Of a stretch of DNA of 64,000 nt, positions 45,830-54,620 are shown piece by piece. Below the pieces are notes generated by a model. That model saw only the letters and a program-made list of their open reading frames with translations, was not told the origin of the DNA and did no database searches. The stretch lies in contig NZ_LN648874.1 in assembly GCF_000826185.2 (NCBI RefSeq), forward strand, positions 558,001-622,000, read 5' to 3'. The translations under genes were made by a program, and so were the position numbers. The stretch comes from Microbacterium gorillae. Its GTDB lineage: Bacteria > Actinomycetota > Actinomycetes > Actinomycetales > Microbacteriaceae. Every line of letters begins with the position of its first letter. The first letter of the stretch is position 1.

Positions 45830-46980
45830 AGGCCGTCCACTTCGGCGCCGGAAACATCGGCCGCGGCTTCGTCGGCCTGCTGCTGCACGAGGGCGGGTAT
45901 GAGCTCGTCTTCAGCGACGTCGCCGCCCCGCTGGTCGATGCGATCAACGCCGCCGATCGGTACACCGTCCACGAGGCCGGCCCCGGTGGCGTCGACCACG
46001 TCGTCACCGGATTCCGCGCCGTCAACAGCGCGACGGACCCGGAGCGACTGACCGAGGAGATCGCCACGGCGGACGTGGTCACCACGGCCGTCGGACCGAC
46101 CGTGCTGCGTTTCGTCGCGGACAACATCCTGGCCGGCATCCGCGCCCGCGAGGCGGGACGCCCGCCCCTCCAGGTGATGGCCTGCGAGAACGCCATCGAC
46201 GCGACCGACACCCTGCGTGCGGAGATCGTGACGAAGGCGGGCCCGGAGTGGGAGCACCTCGCGAACCGCGCGGTGTTCGCCAACACCGCCGTGGACCGCA
46301 TCGTCCCGGCCCAGCCGCCGGGCGAGGGCATCGACGTGACCGTCGAGCCGTTCTTCGAGTGGGCGATCGAACAGGAGCCGTTCCAGGGCGAGCCGCCGCA
46401 CATCCCCGGCGCGCACTTCGTGGACGACCTCGCGCCGTACATCGAGCGGAAGCTGTTCACGGTGAACACCGGTCACGCGGCCACCGCATACCTCGGTGCA
46501 CGCGCCGGGGCGACCACGATCGCCGAGGCGCTGGCGCTGCCGGAGGTGGAGTCCGTGGTCCGCGAAGCCCTCGAAGAGACCAGCGCACTCCTGCATTCCG
46601 TGCACGGATTGTCGGAAGAGGACCTGGCCTCCTACCGTGCCACGATCCTGGACCGGTTCCGCAACCCGGAGCTGCCGGACACGGTGTGGCGCGTCGGACG
46701 TCAACCCCTGCGCAAGCTGTCCCGCCACGAGCGGTTCGTCGGCCCCGCCGCCGCCTCCGCGGAGCGGGGTCTGCCGACCACCGCCCTCGTTTCGGCGATG
46801 GCGGCCGCCCTGGAATTCACGGACGTCGACGACGAGCAGTCCCGGGAACTGCAGGCCCGCCTGGCCGGCACCGAGGAGCCGGAGGACCTCGCAGCGGACG
46901 TCACGGGCCTCGCGCCCGAGGACGCCCTGTTCCCCGCCGTCCGCGCGATCTTCGAGGCTCGCACAGCCGCCGTGCGCTGA
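45826..46980 (+). CDS. mtlD: Mannitol-1-phosphate 5-dehydrogenase
   Basis: 384 residues. The N-terminal NAD site [24 protein letters not shown], and the C-terminal helical domain with [16 protein letters not shown] (catalytic Lys/Asn/His region) are those of MtlD. It oxidises mannitol-1-phosphate to fructose-6-phosphate and closes the operon. Confidence 0.96.
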   Translation: MKAVHFGAGNIGRGFVGLLLHEGGYELVFSDVAAPLVDAINAADRYTVHEAGPGGVDHVVTGFRAVNSATDPERLTEEIATADVVTTAVGPTVLRFVADNILAGIRAREAGRPPLQVMACENAIDATDTLRAEIVTKAGPEWEHLANRAVFANTAVDRIVPAQPPGEGIDVTVEPFFEWAIEQEPFQGEPPHIPGAHFVDDLAPYIERKLFTVNTGHAATAYLGARAGATTIAEALALPEVESVVREALEETSALLHSVHGLSEEDLASYRATILDRFRNPELPDTVWRVGRQPLRKLSRHERFVGPAAASAERGLPTTALVSAMAAALEFTDVDDEQSRELQARLAGTEEPEDLAADVTGLAPEDALFPAVRAIFEARTAAVR

Positions 46981-47070
46981 GACGCATCCCGTACGCCGAC
47001 CGCGTCCGGACCCTGCCACAGGACGGCGGGATCCGGGCGCGGTTCGCATTTCGCCCGGAGCGGTCACCGG

Positions 47071-47076
47071 AATAAT
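47071..47076 (+). promoter_or_regulatory. Leaderless-type -10 box of the TauE gene
   Basis: AATAAT (five of six bases of TATAAT) seven bases before GTG 47084. Confidence 0.45.
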
Positions 47077-47083
47077 CGACAGC

Positions 47084-47806
47084 GTGACCCTCGCCCTCGC
47101 CACCCTCGCCACGTTCGTGGCAGCCGTCATTCAGCGCATCACGGGGCTGGGATTCGTGCTCGTCCTTCTCGGGCCGCTCGTGCTGCTGTACGGCGCCGGA
47201 GCGGGTGTCACCCTGGCCGTGCTGCTGTCGCTCGTCGCGTCCGGGTCAGCGGTTCCGCTCGTCTGGCGTGAGGTCGACTGGCGGCACGCGCTCTGGCTCA
47301 TCGTGCCCGGGCTCCTCGCCGCTCCGCTCGGGGCGTGGGTGGTCGCCCGGCTGCCGGAACCCGCCCTGCTGCTGATGATCGCGGCGATGGCCTTCTTCGC
47401 CCTCGTCGCCGGCTGGATCCCTGCTCTCGCGCGGGGTCTGCGCGGTCGCGGCGGTGCTGTGGCGGCCGGTGCCACCGCCGGGTTCATGCACGTGGCCAGC
47501 GGACTGTCCGGCCCCGCTCTGGCCGCGCACGCCGTCGGCGACCGGTGGCCGCAACGATCCTTCGCCGCGAGCGCGCAGGTGATCTTCGTGGCGTTCAGCG
47601 CCGTGTCCGTCGCCCTGCGCGGGCTGCCCACCCTGCCGATGGCCGACGTCGTCACCGGCATGGTCGTCACCGTGGCGGGCATCGTGGTCGGGTCGCTGCT
47701 GATGCGCTGGGTCCGCCCCGTCTGGGCTCGCCGCGCTATGCTCGCCATCGCCTGGATCGGGGCGTTCGTGGTCCTGATCCGGGGCATCATCGCGCTGCTG
47801 CCCTGA
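47084..47806 (+). CDS. Sulfite exporter TauE/SafE-family membrane protein
   Basis: 240 residues from GTG 47084; the frame is open further up only as a shadow of mtlD. Eight hydrophobic helices are arranged in two halves, with ITGLGFVLVLLGPLVLLYG in the first and AGATAGFMHVASGLSGPALAAHAV in the second, the twin motifs of the family. Substrate among sulfur or organic anions is unknown. Promoter and spacing (103 bases) suggest it is separate from the mannitol operon. Confidence 0.82.
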   Translation: MTLALATLATFVAAVIQRITGLGFVLVLLGPLVLLYGAGAGVTLAVLLSLVASGSAVPLVWREVDWRHALWLIVPGLLAAPLGAWVVARLPEPALLLMIAAMAFFALVAGWIPALARGLRGRGGAVAAGATAGFMHVASGLSGPALAAHAVGDRWPQRSFAASAQVIFVAFSAVSVALRGLPTLPMADVVTGMVVTVAGIVVGSLLMRWVRPVWARRAMLAIAWIGAFVVLIRGIIALLP

Positions 47807-47867
47807 CCCACGGGCGACCCGGCACCCCACGGCCGGTCCCGGCGCACGACGACGTGCGAGGAGACAC

Positions 47868-49178
47868 ATGCACCCCCACACCTACGCCATCATCGGCGCC
47901 GGCCCCTCCGGCCTCGCCGCCGCGCGCGCCCTCGATGTCGCGGGCATCCCGTTCGTCGGCTACGAAGCCTCCACCGGAGTCGGCGGCCTCTGGGACATCG
48001 AGAACCCTCGCTCGACGATGTACGAATCGGCGCACCTGATCTCCTCGCGCACCACGACCGAGTTCACCGAGTTCCCGATGCGCTCACGCGCCGACTATCC
48101 CGGCCACGCCGTGATGAAGGAGTACTTCGGCCAGTACGCGGACGCGTTCGGCCTGACCGAACACTTCCGCTTCAACACGCGCGTGACCGACGTCGTCCGG
48201 GACGGTGCGGTCTGGTCGGTCACCGCCGGCGGTCCGGACGGCGAGCGGACGGACACCTACGCCGGCGTGATCCTCGCCAACGGCACCCTCGCCGAGCCGA
48301 ACGTGCCGACGTTCCCCGGCTCATTCGATGGCGAGATCATGCACACGAGCGCGTACAAGTCGGCTCGGCAGCTCGAGGGCAAGCGGGTGCTCATCATCGG
48401 GGCGGGCAACTCCGGCTGCGACATCGCGGTCGATGCGGTGCACCACGCCGCGTCCGTCGACATGAGCGTGCGACGCGGGTACTACTTCGTGCCGCGCTAC
48501 CTCCTCGGCAAGCCCTCGGACACCCTCAACCAGGGCAAGCCGCTGCCGGCGCCGATCAAGCAGTTCATCGACTCCCGTGTCCTGAAGCTGTTCACCGGCG
48601 ATCCGGTGCGCTTCGGCTTCCCGAAGCCGGACTACAAGATCTACGAGTCCCACCCCATCGTCAACACCATGGTGCTGAACCACCTCGGGCAGGGCGATCT
48701 GGACGTGCGCGCCGACGTCGACCGGTTCGACGGGAACACCGTGCACTTCCGGGACGGGTCGTCCGGTGACTACGACCTGATCCTGCTCGCCACGGGCTAC
48801 ACGCTGGACTACCCGATGGTGGACCGCGCCGAGCTGAATTGGACCGGGGCCGCACCCAGCCTGTTCCTGAACATCTTCCCGCCCACGTTCACCGGACTGT
48901 ACGTGATGGGCATGATCGAGGCGTCCGGGATCGGCTGGCAGGGCCGGTACGAGCAGGCGGCGCTCATCGCCGCGTACCTGCGCGCTCTGGACCGCTCCCC
49001 CGCACAGGCGGCGGCGTTCCGCGATCGGGTGCGCGATGAGCCGTGGCCCGACCTCACCGGCGGCTACAAGTACCTCGGGCTCGACCGGATGTCGTACTAC
49101 GTCAACAAGGACGCCTACCGCGGTGCGGTCCGCGCCGCCACCGAGGCCCTCGTCGCGCCGGCGAAGGTCCGCGCATGA
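47868..49178 (+). CDS. Flavin-containing monooxygenase (class B)
   Basis: 436 residues. FAD motif IIGAGPSGLAAARAL at 8-22, the FMO fingerprint PGSFDGEIMHTSAYK, NADPH motif LIIGAGNSGCDIAV and LLATGYTLDYP are in family order. It should oxygenate a soft nucleophile or ketone using NADPH and O2. GAGGAG lies just before ATG 47868. Its stop overlaps the symporter gene (ATGA) and that gene overlaps an SDR gene, so the three form one catabolic unit; the substrate is unknown. Confidence 0.88.
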   Translation: MHPHTYAIIGAGPSGLAAARALDVAGIPFVGYEASTGVGGLWDIENPRSTMYESAHLISSRTTTEFTEFPMRSRADYPGHAVMKEYFGQYADAFGLTEHFRFNTRVTDVVRDGAVWSVTAGGPDGERTDTYAGVILANGTLAEPNVPTFPGSFDGEIMHTSAYKSARQLEGKRVLIIGAGNSGCDIAVDAVHHAASVDMSVRRGYYFVPRYLLGKPSDTLNQGKPLPAPIKQFIDSRVLKLFTGDPVRFGFPKPDYKIYESHPIVNTMVLNHLGQGDLDVRADVDRFDGNTVHFRDGSSGDYDLILLATGYTLDYPMVDRAELNWTGAAPSLFLNIFPPTFTGLYVMGMIEASGIGWQGRYEQAALIAAYLRALDRSPAQAAAFRDRVRDEPWPDLTGGYKYLGLDRMSYYVNKDAYRGAVRAATEALVAPAKVRA

Positions 49179-50140
49179 CCGGCGATCAGATCGACGCGAT
49201 CTCGATCACCCCCGGCTCCCTCGTGGCGCTGAACATCGTCCTCGGCCTGATCATGTTCGGCATCGCGCTGGATGTCGCGCCGCGCGACTTCCGGGTCGTG
49301 GTGCGCCACCCGAAGCCGTTCATCATCGCGATCCTGGCCCAGGTGCTGATCCTGCCGCTGGTCACGTTCGGGCTGACGTTCGTGCTCCCGGTGACCCCAT
49401 CCATGGCGCTCGGCATGATCCTCGTCGCCTGCTGCCCGCCCGGCAACATCTCCCAGGTCCTGACGCACCGCTCCGGCGGCAACGTGGCGCTGTCCGTGTC
49501 CATGACCGCCGTCGGCAATCTGCTCTACATCTTCGTGATGCCCCTGTCGATCGCGTTCTGGGGCGCGCTCAATCCGGCCACGCGGGAGATCCTGCACGCG
49601 GTCACCCTGAACCCCTGGCAGATGCTGCTGGAGATCCTGCTGATCGTCGGCCTGCCGTTCGCGCTCGGCCTGCTGATCCGGGCGCGGTTCGCCCGGTTCG
49701 CGGCGAAGATGCAGCCGATCGTGAAGTGGTTCTCCCTCCTCGCCCTGGTCGCGTTCATCGCCGTCGCCCTGATCGGCAACTGGGCGGTCTTCGTCTCCGT
49801 CCTCGGCCTCATCGTGATCGTGGTGACGCTGCATGACGCGTTCGCCCTGGCGGTCGGCTACGGCACGGCCGTGGTCGGACGCCTCGGCACCCGCGAACGC
49901 AAGGCGATGACGTTCGAGGTCGGCATCCGCAACGCGGGCCTCGGCCTGGGGCTGGTGTTCACGTTCTTCGGCGGCCTCGGCGGTATGGCGATCGTCGCCG
50001 GCTGGTGGGGCATCTGGGACATCATCGCGGGACTCATCCTCGCCTCGCTCTGGGCGCTGCACACGCGCCGTCGGACGGGGTCCGCGCAGGGCGATCCGAC
50101 CGGCCGCGGTCCGGTGCTGGCTGCCGAGGCTGCAGCGTGA
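49175..50140 (+). CDS. Bile acid:sodium symporter (SBF) family transporter
   Basis: 321 residues from ATG 49175, overlapping the FMO stop. Nine or ten helices and the motif VACCPPGNISQVLTHRSGGN near residues 84-103, plus the second crossover motif FEVGIRNAGLGLGLV, are typical of BASS transporters. Coupling to an FMO and a 3-beta-HSD-like SDR suggests uptake of their substrate, perhaps a terpenoid or steroid acid. That is inference. Confidence 0.87.
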   Translation: MTGDQIDAISITPGSLVALNIVLGLIMFGIALDVAPRDFRVVVRHPKPFIIAILAQVLILPLVTFGLTFVLPVTPSMALGMILVACCPPGNISQVLTHRSGGNVALSVSMTAVGNLLYIFVMPLSIAFWGALNPATREILHAVTLNPWQMLLEILLIVGLPFALGLLIRARFARFAAKMQPIVKWFSLLALVAFIAVALIGNWAVFVSVLGLIVIVVTLHDAFALAVGYGTAVVGRLGTRERKAMTFEVGIRNAGLGLGLVFTFFGGLGGMAIVAGWWGIWDIIAGLILASLWALHTRRRTGSAQGDPTGRGPVLAAEAAA

Positions 50141-51090
50141 CCCGGGTGCTCGTCACCGGGGGCGCGGGGTTCCTCGGTTCGCACGTGGTGACGGCACTGG
50201 CCGGGCACCCGTCCGTCGACATCGTGGTGGCGGCGGACCTGCGTCCGCCCACCGTTCCGCGGGACGGCGTGCTCGAGGCCCGATGCGACGTCACCGAGCC
50301 GGGCGCCCTGGAGCCACTGCTGCGCGAGCACGACATCGACACGGTGGTTCACCTCGCCGCGATCGTGAACCCCGGAGTCGACGAGGACCTCGAGTACCGC
50401 GTCGACGTCACCGGGTCACGCAACGTGTTCGACGCCTGCGTGGCGGCCGGGGTGCGTCGCGTGGTGGTGTCCTCGTCCGGTGCGGCTTACGGCTATCACC
50501 CGGACAATCCGGCCTGGATCACCGAGTCCGACCCGGTCCGTGGCAATGACGAGTTCTCCTACTCCCGGCACAAGCGCCTGGTCGAGGGGATGCTCGCGGA
50601 GCTGCGCGTGTCGCATCCCGAGCTCGAACAGGTGATCTTCCGCATCGGCACGATCCTCGGCCCGACCGTCCACAACCAGATCACGGCGCTGTGGGACGGC
50701 CCGCGGATCCTCCGCATCGCGGGGTCCGACTCCCCCTTCGTCTTCGTCTGGGTCACGGACGTCGCGGCCGCCATGGTCCGCGCGGCCACCGACGGCCCCG
50801 CCGGCATCTACAACGTCGCCGGCGACGGCGCCCTGACCGTGACGGAGATCGCCGGACGCCTGGGTAAGAAGCTGCTCACCGTCCCCGCCGGCACGCTCGC
50901 CCTCGGTCTGCGTGTGGCGCACGCGCTGCGTCTCACTCCGCACGGCCCCGCACACGTCGGGTTCCTCCGCTACCGCCCGGTGCTCGCGAACGCGTCGCTG
51001 AAGCACGACTTCGGTTTCACCCCCACGCGCACGTCGGCCGAGGCATTCGAGGAGTACCTGGCCACCCATCCCGACGTCGCCCACTCCTGA
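50137..51090 (+). CDS. NAD-dependent epimerase/dehydratase (extended SDR)
   Basis: 317 residues from GTG 50137, overlapping the symporter stop (GTGA). TGGAGFLGSHVV is the NAD site, VVHLAAIVNPG the structural Asn/Asp strand, and YSRHKRLVE the YxxxK catalytic pair. IYNVAGDGALTVTEIAGRLGK is the NmrA/3-beta-HSD-type C-terminal region. It may reduce or oxidise the product of the FMO. Hairpin repeats start seven bases after its stop. Confidence 0.86.
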   Translation: MTRVLVTGGAGFLGSHVVTALAGHPSVDIVVAADLRPPTVPRDGVLEARCDVTEPGALEPLLREHDIDTVVHLAAIVNPGVDEDLEYRVDVTGSRNVFDACVAAGVRRVVVSSSGAAYGYHPDNPAWITESDPVRGNDEFSYSRHKRLVEGMLAELRVSHPELEQVIFRIGTILGPTVHNQITALWDGPRILRIAGSDSPFVFVWVTDVAAAMVRAATDGPAGIYNVAGDGALTVTEIAGRLGKKLLTVPAGTLALGLRVAHALRLTPHGPAHVGFLRYRPVLANASLKHDFGFTPTRTSAEAFEEYLATHPDVAHS

Positions 51091-51096
51091 CTCATC

Positions 51097-51146
51097 GCTC
51101 CCACCTCCGGCACTTCCGGCGCCCCCGAAGTGGCGCTACCGAGAGC
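51097..51146. repeat. Structured hairpin repeat, copy A
   Basis: Outer arms GCTC (51097) and GAGC (51143-51146), inner arms CACTTC (51111) and GAAGTG (51127-51132), apical loop rich in GC. The layout of outer stem, about five unpaired bases, inner stem and loop is shared with copies B-E. Confidence 0.65.
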
Positions 51147-51155
51147 AAGCCCCAC

Positions 51156-51211
51156 GACGCTCCCGCTTTCGACACTTCCGTGCGCGTGGAGGTGTCGTTC
51201 CTGGGAGCGTC
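51156..51211. repeat. Structured hairpin repeat, copy B (best paired)
   Basis: Arms 51156-51179 and 51188-51211: GACGCTCCC pairs perfectly with GGGAGCGTC, five bases are unpaired on each side, then CGACACTTCC pairs with GGAGGTGTCG (one G-T), with the loop GTGCGCGT. Confidence 0.8.
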
Positions 51212-51307
51212 CGGACGAGGCTCGGGGAGCGAGCGCAGGCGAGTCTCCGCCGTCGCTCTCGACTCCGGCAAAAGAACCTCGCTCGACATGTCGTGAGTGA
51301 GAGCAAA

Positions 51308-51337
51308 GGAGGCCGTCGCGAATTCGCGACGGCCTCC
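51308..51337. terminator. Terminator after the DEAD-box helicase gene
   Basis: A perfect 30-base palindrome (15 + 15) with GAATTC at the centre, 15 bases after the helicase stop. On the minus strand it is followed by TTTGCT. It may also stop transcription from the opposite side. Confidence 0.75.
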
Positions 51338-51351
51338 GTTCTGCTGCTGTG

Positions 51352-52977
51352 TCAGTCCTCGGCGGACCAGGACGCGCGGCGCGAGGTGCGCGGGCGCGGG
51401 GCCGGAGACGAGGTGCTGTGCACCGGACGGGAGCCGGCCTCGCGAGCGGGCGCGGCCTGGCCGTTGCGACGGCCGCCGTTGCGCGACTGTCCGGAACGCT
51501 GCTGCTCACCCGAACGACGCTGCTCACCGGAGCGAGCCACATCCGTGCTCTGACCGGCGCCACCACGGCCACCGCGGCGACGGTTGCGGCCGCCGCCGGC
51601 ACCATCGGAGGCGGACTTGCCCTCACTCGAACGCTGACCGCCCGAACGCTGACCCTGCTTGGGGGCACCGCCGGCACGGGCCTCCCGCTTGCGGCGGGCG
51701 TTCGCGCCCTGCGAGGTTCCGGCGGGCGTCTCGGCGGGCTTGTTGCCCGCACCCGGCGCACCCGCGGACGGTGCGACGTAGGGCGCGATCTCGCCGACGA
51801 GCTCCGCCACGGCGGGGCTGTCCGCGGTCACGGTCTGCGGCGTGACGGAGATCTTCGCCTTGCGCAGCAGGTCCGCGGTCTCGCGACGCTGCTCCGGCAG
51901 CACGATCGTCGCGACGTCGCCCTCGTTGCCGGCACGCGCGGTGCGACCGGAACGGTGCAGATACGCCTTGTGCTCGGCCGGCGGATCGACGTGCACGACG
52001 AGCTCGACATCGTCCACGTGCACGCCGCGCGCGGCGACGTCCGTCGCGACGAGCACCCGGACATCGCCCGAGGAGAACGCGGCGAGGTTGCGATCGCGCG
52101 CGTTCTGGGAGAGGTTGCCGTGCAGGTCCACGGCCGGAATGCCGGCGGCGGTGAGCTGCTTGGCCAGCTTCTTGGCCTGGTGCTTGGTGCGCATGAACAG
52201 CACGCGACGTCCGGTGCCCGACGCGAGCTTGCGCACCAGCGCGGTCTTGTCCTCGGCGGCGGCGACGTGGAAGACGTGGTGCGTCATCGCGGCGACCGGC
52301 GAGTTCGCCTCGTCCACGGAGTGGCGCACCGGGTCATGCAGGAAGCGGTTGACGAGCTTGTCAACGCCGTTGTCCAGCGTCGCGGAGAACAGCATGCGCT
52401 GCGCGTCGCGGCGGGTGGCGTTGAGGATCCGAGTGACGACCGGCAGGAAGCCGAGGTCGGCCATGTGGTCGGCCTCGTCGAGGACGGTGATGTCAACGTC
52501 CGCCATCGAGGCGACGCCCTGCTTCATCAGGTCGTCCAAGCGCCCGGGGCACGCGATGACGATGTCGACACCGGCGCGCAGGGCGTTCTCCTGCGGCTTC
52601 TGTGAGACGCCGCCGAAGATCGTGGTGACCTTCAGGCCCACCGCGTCGGCGAGCGGCGTGACGACGGCCGCGATCTGGGTGGCGAGCTCGCGCGTCGGCG
52701 CCAGGACGAGACCGAGCGGACGGCGGCCCTTCGGCAACGATCCGGCACGCTTCTCAGCCACACGGGCCACGAGTGGGATGGCGAACGCCAGGGTCTTGCC
52801 GGAGCCGGTGCGGCCGCGGCCGAGAACGTCACGGCCCTGGAGGGTCGACGGGAGCGTCGCGGCCTGGATCGGGAACGGGGACGTGCGGTCGGCGCGCGCG
52901 AGCACGGCGATGAGGGGTGCGGGGACGCCGAGATCGGCGAACGAGGGCACGGTGGACTGCGCGGTGGCAGCGGTCAT
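51352..52977 (-). CDS. DEAD-box ATP-dependent RNA helicase (RhlE/CsdA type)
   Basis: 541 residues. Q motif (FADLGVPAPLIAVL...PFPIQ), motif I GRTGSGKT, Ia PTRELATQ, II LDEADHMADLGF (DEAD), III SATLD and VI HRSGRTARAG are all present up to about residue 385. The last 150 residues are a basic Gly/Arg/Ser-rich tail that probably binds RNA. Such helicases unwind structured mRNA or rRNA precursors and are often cold-induced. It has a long upstream region ending in a TAGAAT box near 53131. Confidence 0.93.
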   Translation of the reverse strand: MTAATAQSTVPSFADLGVPAPLIAVLARADRTSPFPIQAATLPSTLQGRDVLGRGRTGSGKTLAFAIPLVARVAEKRAGSLPKGRRPLGLVLAPTRELATQIAAVVTPLADAVGLKVTTIFGGVSQKPQENALRAGVDIVIACPGRLDDLMKQGVASMADVDITVLDEADHMADLGFLPVVTRILNATRRDAQRMLFSATLDNGVDKLVNRFLHDPVRHSVDEANSPVAAMTHHVFHVAAAEDKTALVRKLASGTGRRVLFMRTKHQAKKLAKQLTAAGIPAVDLHGNLSQNARDRNLAAFSSGDVRVLVATDVAARGVHVDDVELVVHVDPPAEHKAYLHRSGRTARAGNEGDVATIVLPEQRRETADLLRKAKISVTPQTVTADSPAVAELVGEIAPYVAPSAGAPGAGNKPAETPAGTSQGANARRKREARAGGAPKQGQRSGGQRSSEGKSASDGAGGGRNRRRGGRGGAGQSTDVARSGEQRRSGEQQRSGQSRNGGRRNGQAAPAREAGSRPVHSTSSPAPRPRTSRRASWSAED

Positions 52978-53287
52978 GAGACAACTTTCGAGAGTTCCGA
53001 GGCGCGGGGCATCAGGAAGATCGGGACGGGAAGACGGTCGTCATCCGGTCGTCGCGCCGGGCGAAGGAGTAGGCCGGTAGACAATGCCGGCGTCGCACCC
53101 GCGACGATGCACGCTCTCGCGCGCGTGTCCATTCTACCGCGTACCGCCTGTGTGCCTCCGCAGGCTCCCTGCCACGCTCCGGATGCGCTGCCGCACGCTC
53201 TCCCTTTCCGCACTTCCCGCTCGCAAACCTGCCGCGGCTCAGAGCATCCCGACGTCGCTCCCGACTTCGGCAACTCGAGCCGGGCCG
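52978..53287 (-). promoter_or_regulatory. Long leader/promoter region of the helicase gene
   Basis: No gene lies here. On the minus strand TAGAAT (53131-53136) is a possible -10 box, giving a leader of about 145 bases, as is common for cold-shock helicases. GCTCT...AGAGC arms at about 53203-53245 may be a decayed hairpin repeat. No -35 box is convincing. Confidence 0.4.
53254..53276. repeat. Structured hairpin repeat, copy E, left arm (split by the IS)
   Basis: GTCGCTCCC, five unpaired bases, then CGGCAACTC; matches the left arm of copies B-D. The partner arm is 54567-54588 on the far side of the insertion sequence. Confidence 0.7.
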
Positions 53288-54554
53288 TCTCAGGTGGTCA
53301 GCGCAACACCTCGTTTGAGGAGGTTGCTGTGGAGTGGGGTGTGTGGTCGGTGGCTTTGTCTCGATTGGCGCGTGGCGCATCGACGATCGAGGCGGCGGAG
53401 GGTCTCGGGGTATCGCGCTACGGGGTGTCGTTGTGGGCCAGACTCGCGGGCATGGAGTTGGTCAGGGGACGCGGTGGTGGTGTTCGAGGACCTCGTGTGG
53501 ACGCGGAGCGCGTCGCGCCGCCGGTGGGGCGTTCGTATCGGCGATTGACGCTCGCTGATCGTGCCTTCGTGCAGGCCGCGCGGGGGCTGAGACCACCGGT
53601 GTCGATTCGGAAGATCGCGGGCGAGCTGGGGGTGGCGCCCTCGACGATCTCGCGAGAGTTGCGCGCTCACCGTGTGAAATTCCATGCCGGTCAGTGGCGG
53701 TATCACGCGGAAGCCGCTCATCAGGTCGCGCTGCGAGACCGGGAACGAGTCCGACCCCGACGGCTGGACGATCCCGTGCTCCGAGACGCGGTCGTGGCAC
53801 GCTTGAACGACAAGCTCTCTCCGCAGCAGGTCGCGGCCGAGCTGAAGACGCAGTTCCCCGACAGGCCGGAGATGCACGTGTCTCACGAAACGATCTACCA
53901 AGCCCTCTACGTTCAGGGCTACGGGACGTTGCGGCATGAGCTCACCGTTGCCAAGGCCCTTCGTTCCGGACGCGCCGGCAGGAAACCGCAATCCAAGCTT
54001 CCCCGTCGCGACAGCCGGCCGTGGCTCGACGGAGCACGGATCAGTGAACGGCCCGCGGAGGCCGCTGATCGGGCCGTTCCGGGGCACTGGGAAGGGGATC
54101 TCGTCGTCGGGCCGAACAACTCTGGCATCATCACCCTGATCGAGCGACGCTCCCGCTACGTCATGCTCGGCCGGCTCCCCGGCAGCCACGATTCCACGAC
54201 CGTGATCGATGTTCTGCAACAGATGATCGAACGCCTCCCGGAGACGTTGTTCGCCTCGATCACGTGGGACCAAGGCACCGAAATGGCCCGCCACGCAGAC
54301 TTCACCATCGCGACGGGATGCCCCGTATTCTTCGCCGACCCGCACTCGCCCTGGCAACGCCCCACCAACGAGAACGTCAACGGCTTGATCCGCGACTTCT
54401 ACCCCAAAGGCACCGACTTCAACCACGTCACCGACGCCGATCTCACCGAAGCAGAACGCCTCCTCAACCGCCGCCCCCGACACATCCTGGACTGGCGCAA
54501 ACCCCGCGAAGTACTCTTCGAGAACATCACCGGTGTTGCACTAGCCGCTTGAGA
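53288..54554 (+). mobile_element. IS30-family insertion sequence, apparently intact (1267 bp)
   Basis: Terminal inverted repeats of 23 bp (53288-53310 and 54532-54554) match at 18 positions; all differences are transitions, and the inner ends share GCAACACC. CCG flanks both ends (53285-53287 and 54555-54557), a 3-bp target duplication. One full transposase gene fills it. It interrupts a hairpin repeat at its centre of symmetry. Confidence 0.88.
53329..54552 (+). CDS. IS30-family transposase
   Basis: 407 residues from GTG 53329 (GAGGAGG five bases upstream); the frame is open to 53107 outside the element. An N-terminal helix-turn-helix (STIEAAEGLGVSRYGVSLWA) and a second one (SIRKIAGELGVAPSTISREL) precede the DDE core: Asp in GHWEGDLVVG, Asp in TWDQGTEMA, and Glu in RPTNENVNGLIRDFYPKG. 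The stop lies inside the right inverted repeat. No frameshift or missing catalytic residue is seen, so it may be active. Confidence 0.94.
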   Translation: MEWGVWSVALSRLARGASTIEAAEGLGVSRYGVSLWARLAGMELVRGRGGGVRGPRVDAERVAPPVGRSYRRLTLADRAFVQAARGLRPPVSIRKIAGELGVAPSTISRELRAHRVKFHAGQWRYHAEAAHQVALRDRERVRPRRLDDPVLRDAVVARLNDKLSPQQVAAELKTQFPDRPEMHVSHETIYQALYVQGYGTLRHELTVAKALRSGRAGRKPQSKLPRRDSRPWLDGARISERPAEAADRAVPGHWEGDLVVGPNNSGIITLIERRSRYVMLGRLPGSHDSTTVIDVLQQMIERLPETLFASITWDQGTEMARHADFTIATGCPVFFADPHSPWQRPTNENVNGLIRDFYPKGTDFNHVTDADLTEAERLLNRRPRHILDWRKPREVLFENITGVALAA

Positions 54555-54566
54555 CCGCCCCGTCCA

Positions 54567-54588
54567 GAACTGTCGGCAGTGGGAGCAT
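54567..54588. repeat. Structured hairpin repeat, copy E, right arm (split by the IS)
   Basis: GAACTGTCGGCAGTGGGAGC pairs with 53257-53276: GGGAGC with GCTCCC, five unpaired, then partial inner pairing. It lies 33 bases beyond the stop of the minus-strand gene at 54621. Confidence 0.7.
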
Positions 54589-54620
54589 CCGCTTTGGGAG
54601 CAACGGCAGCGCGGCGAACG

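Noticed and set aside
53107-53328. Longer transposase starting outside the IS
   Set aside because: The start would lie outside the inverted repeat; GTG 53329 has a good ribosome binding site inside the element.
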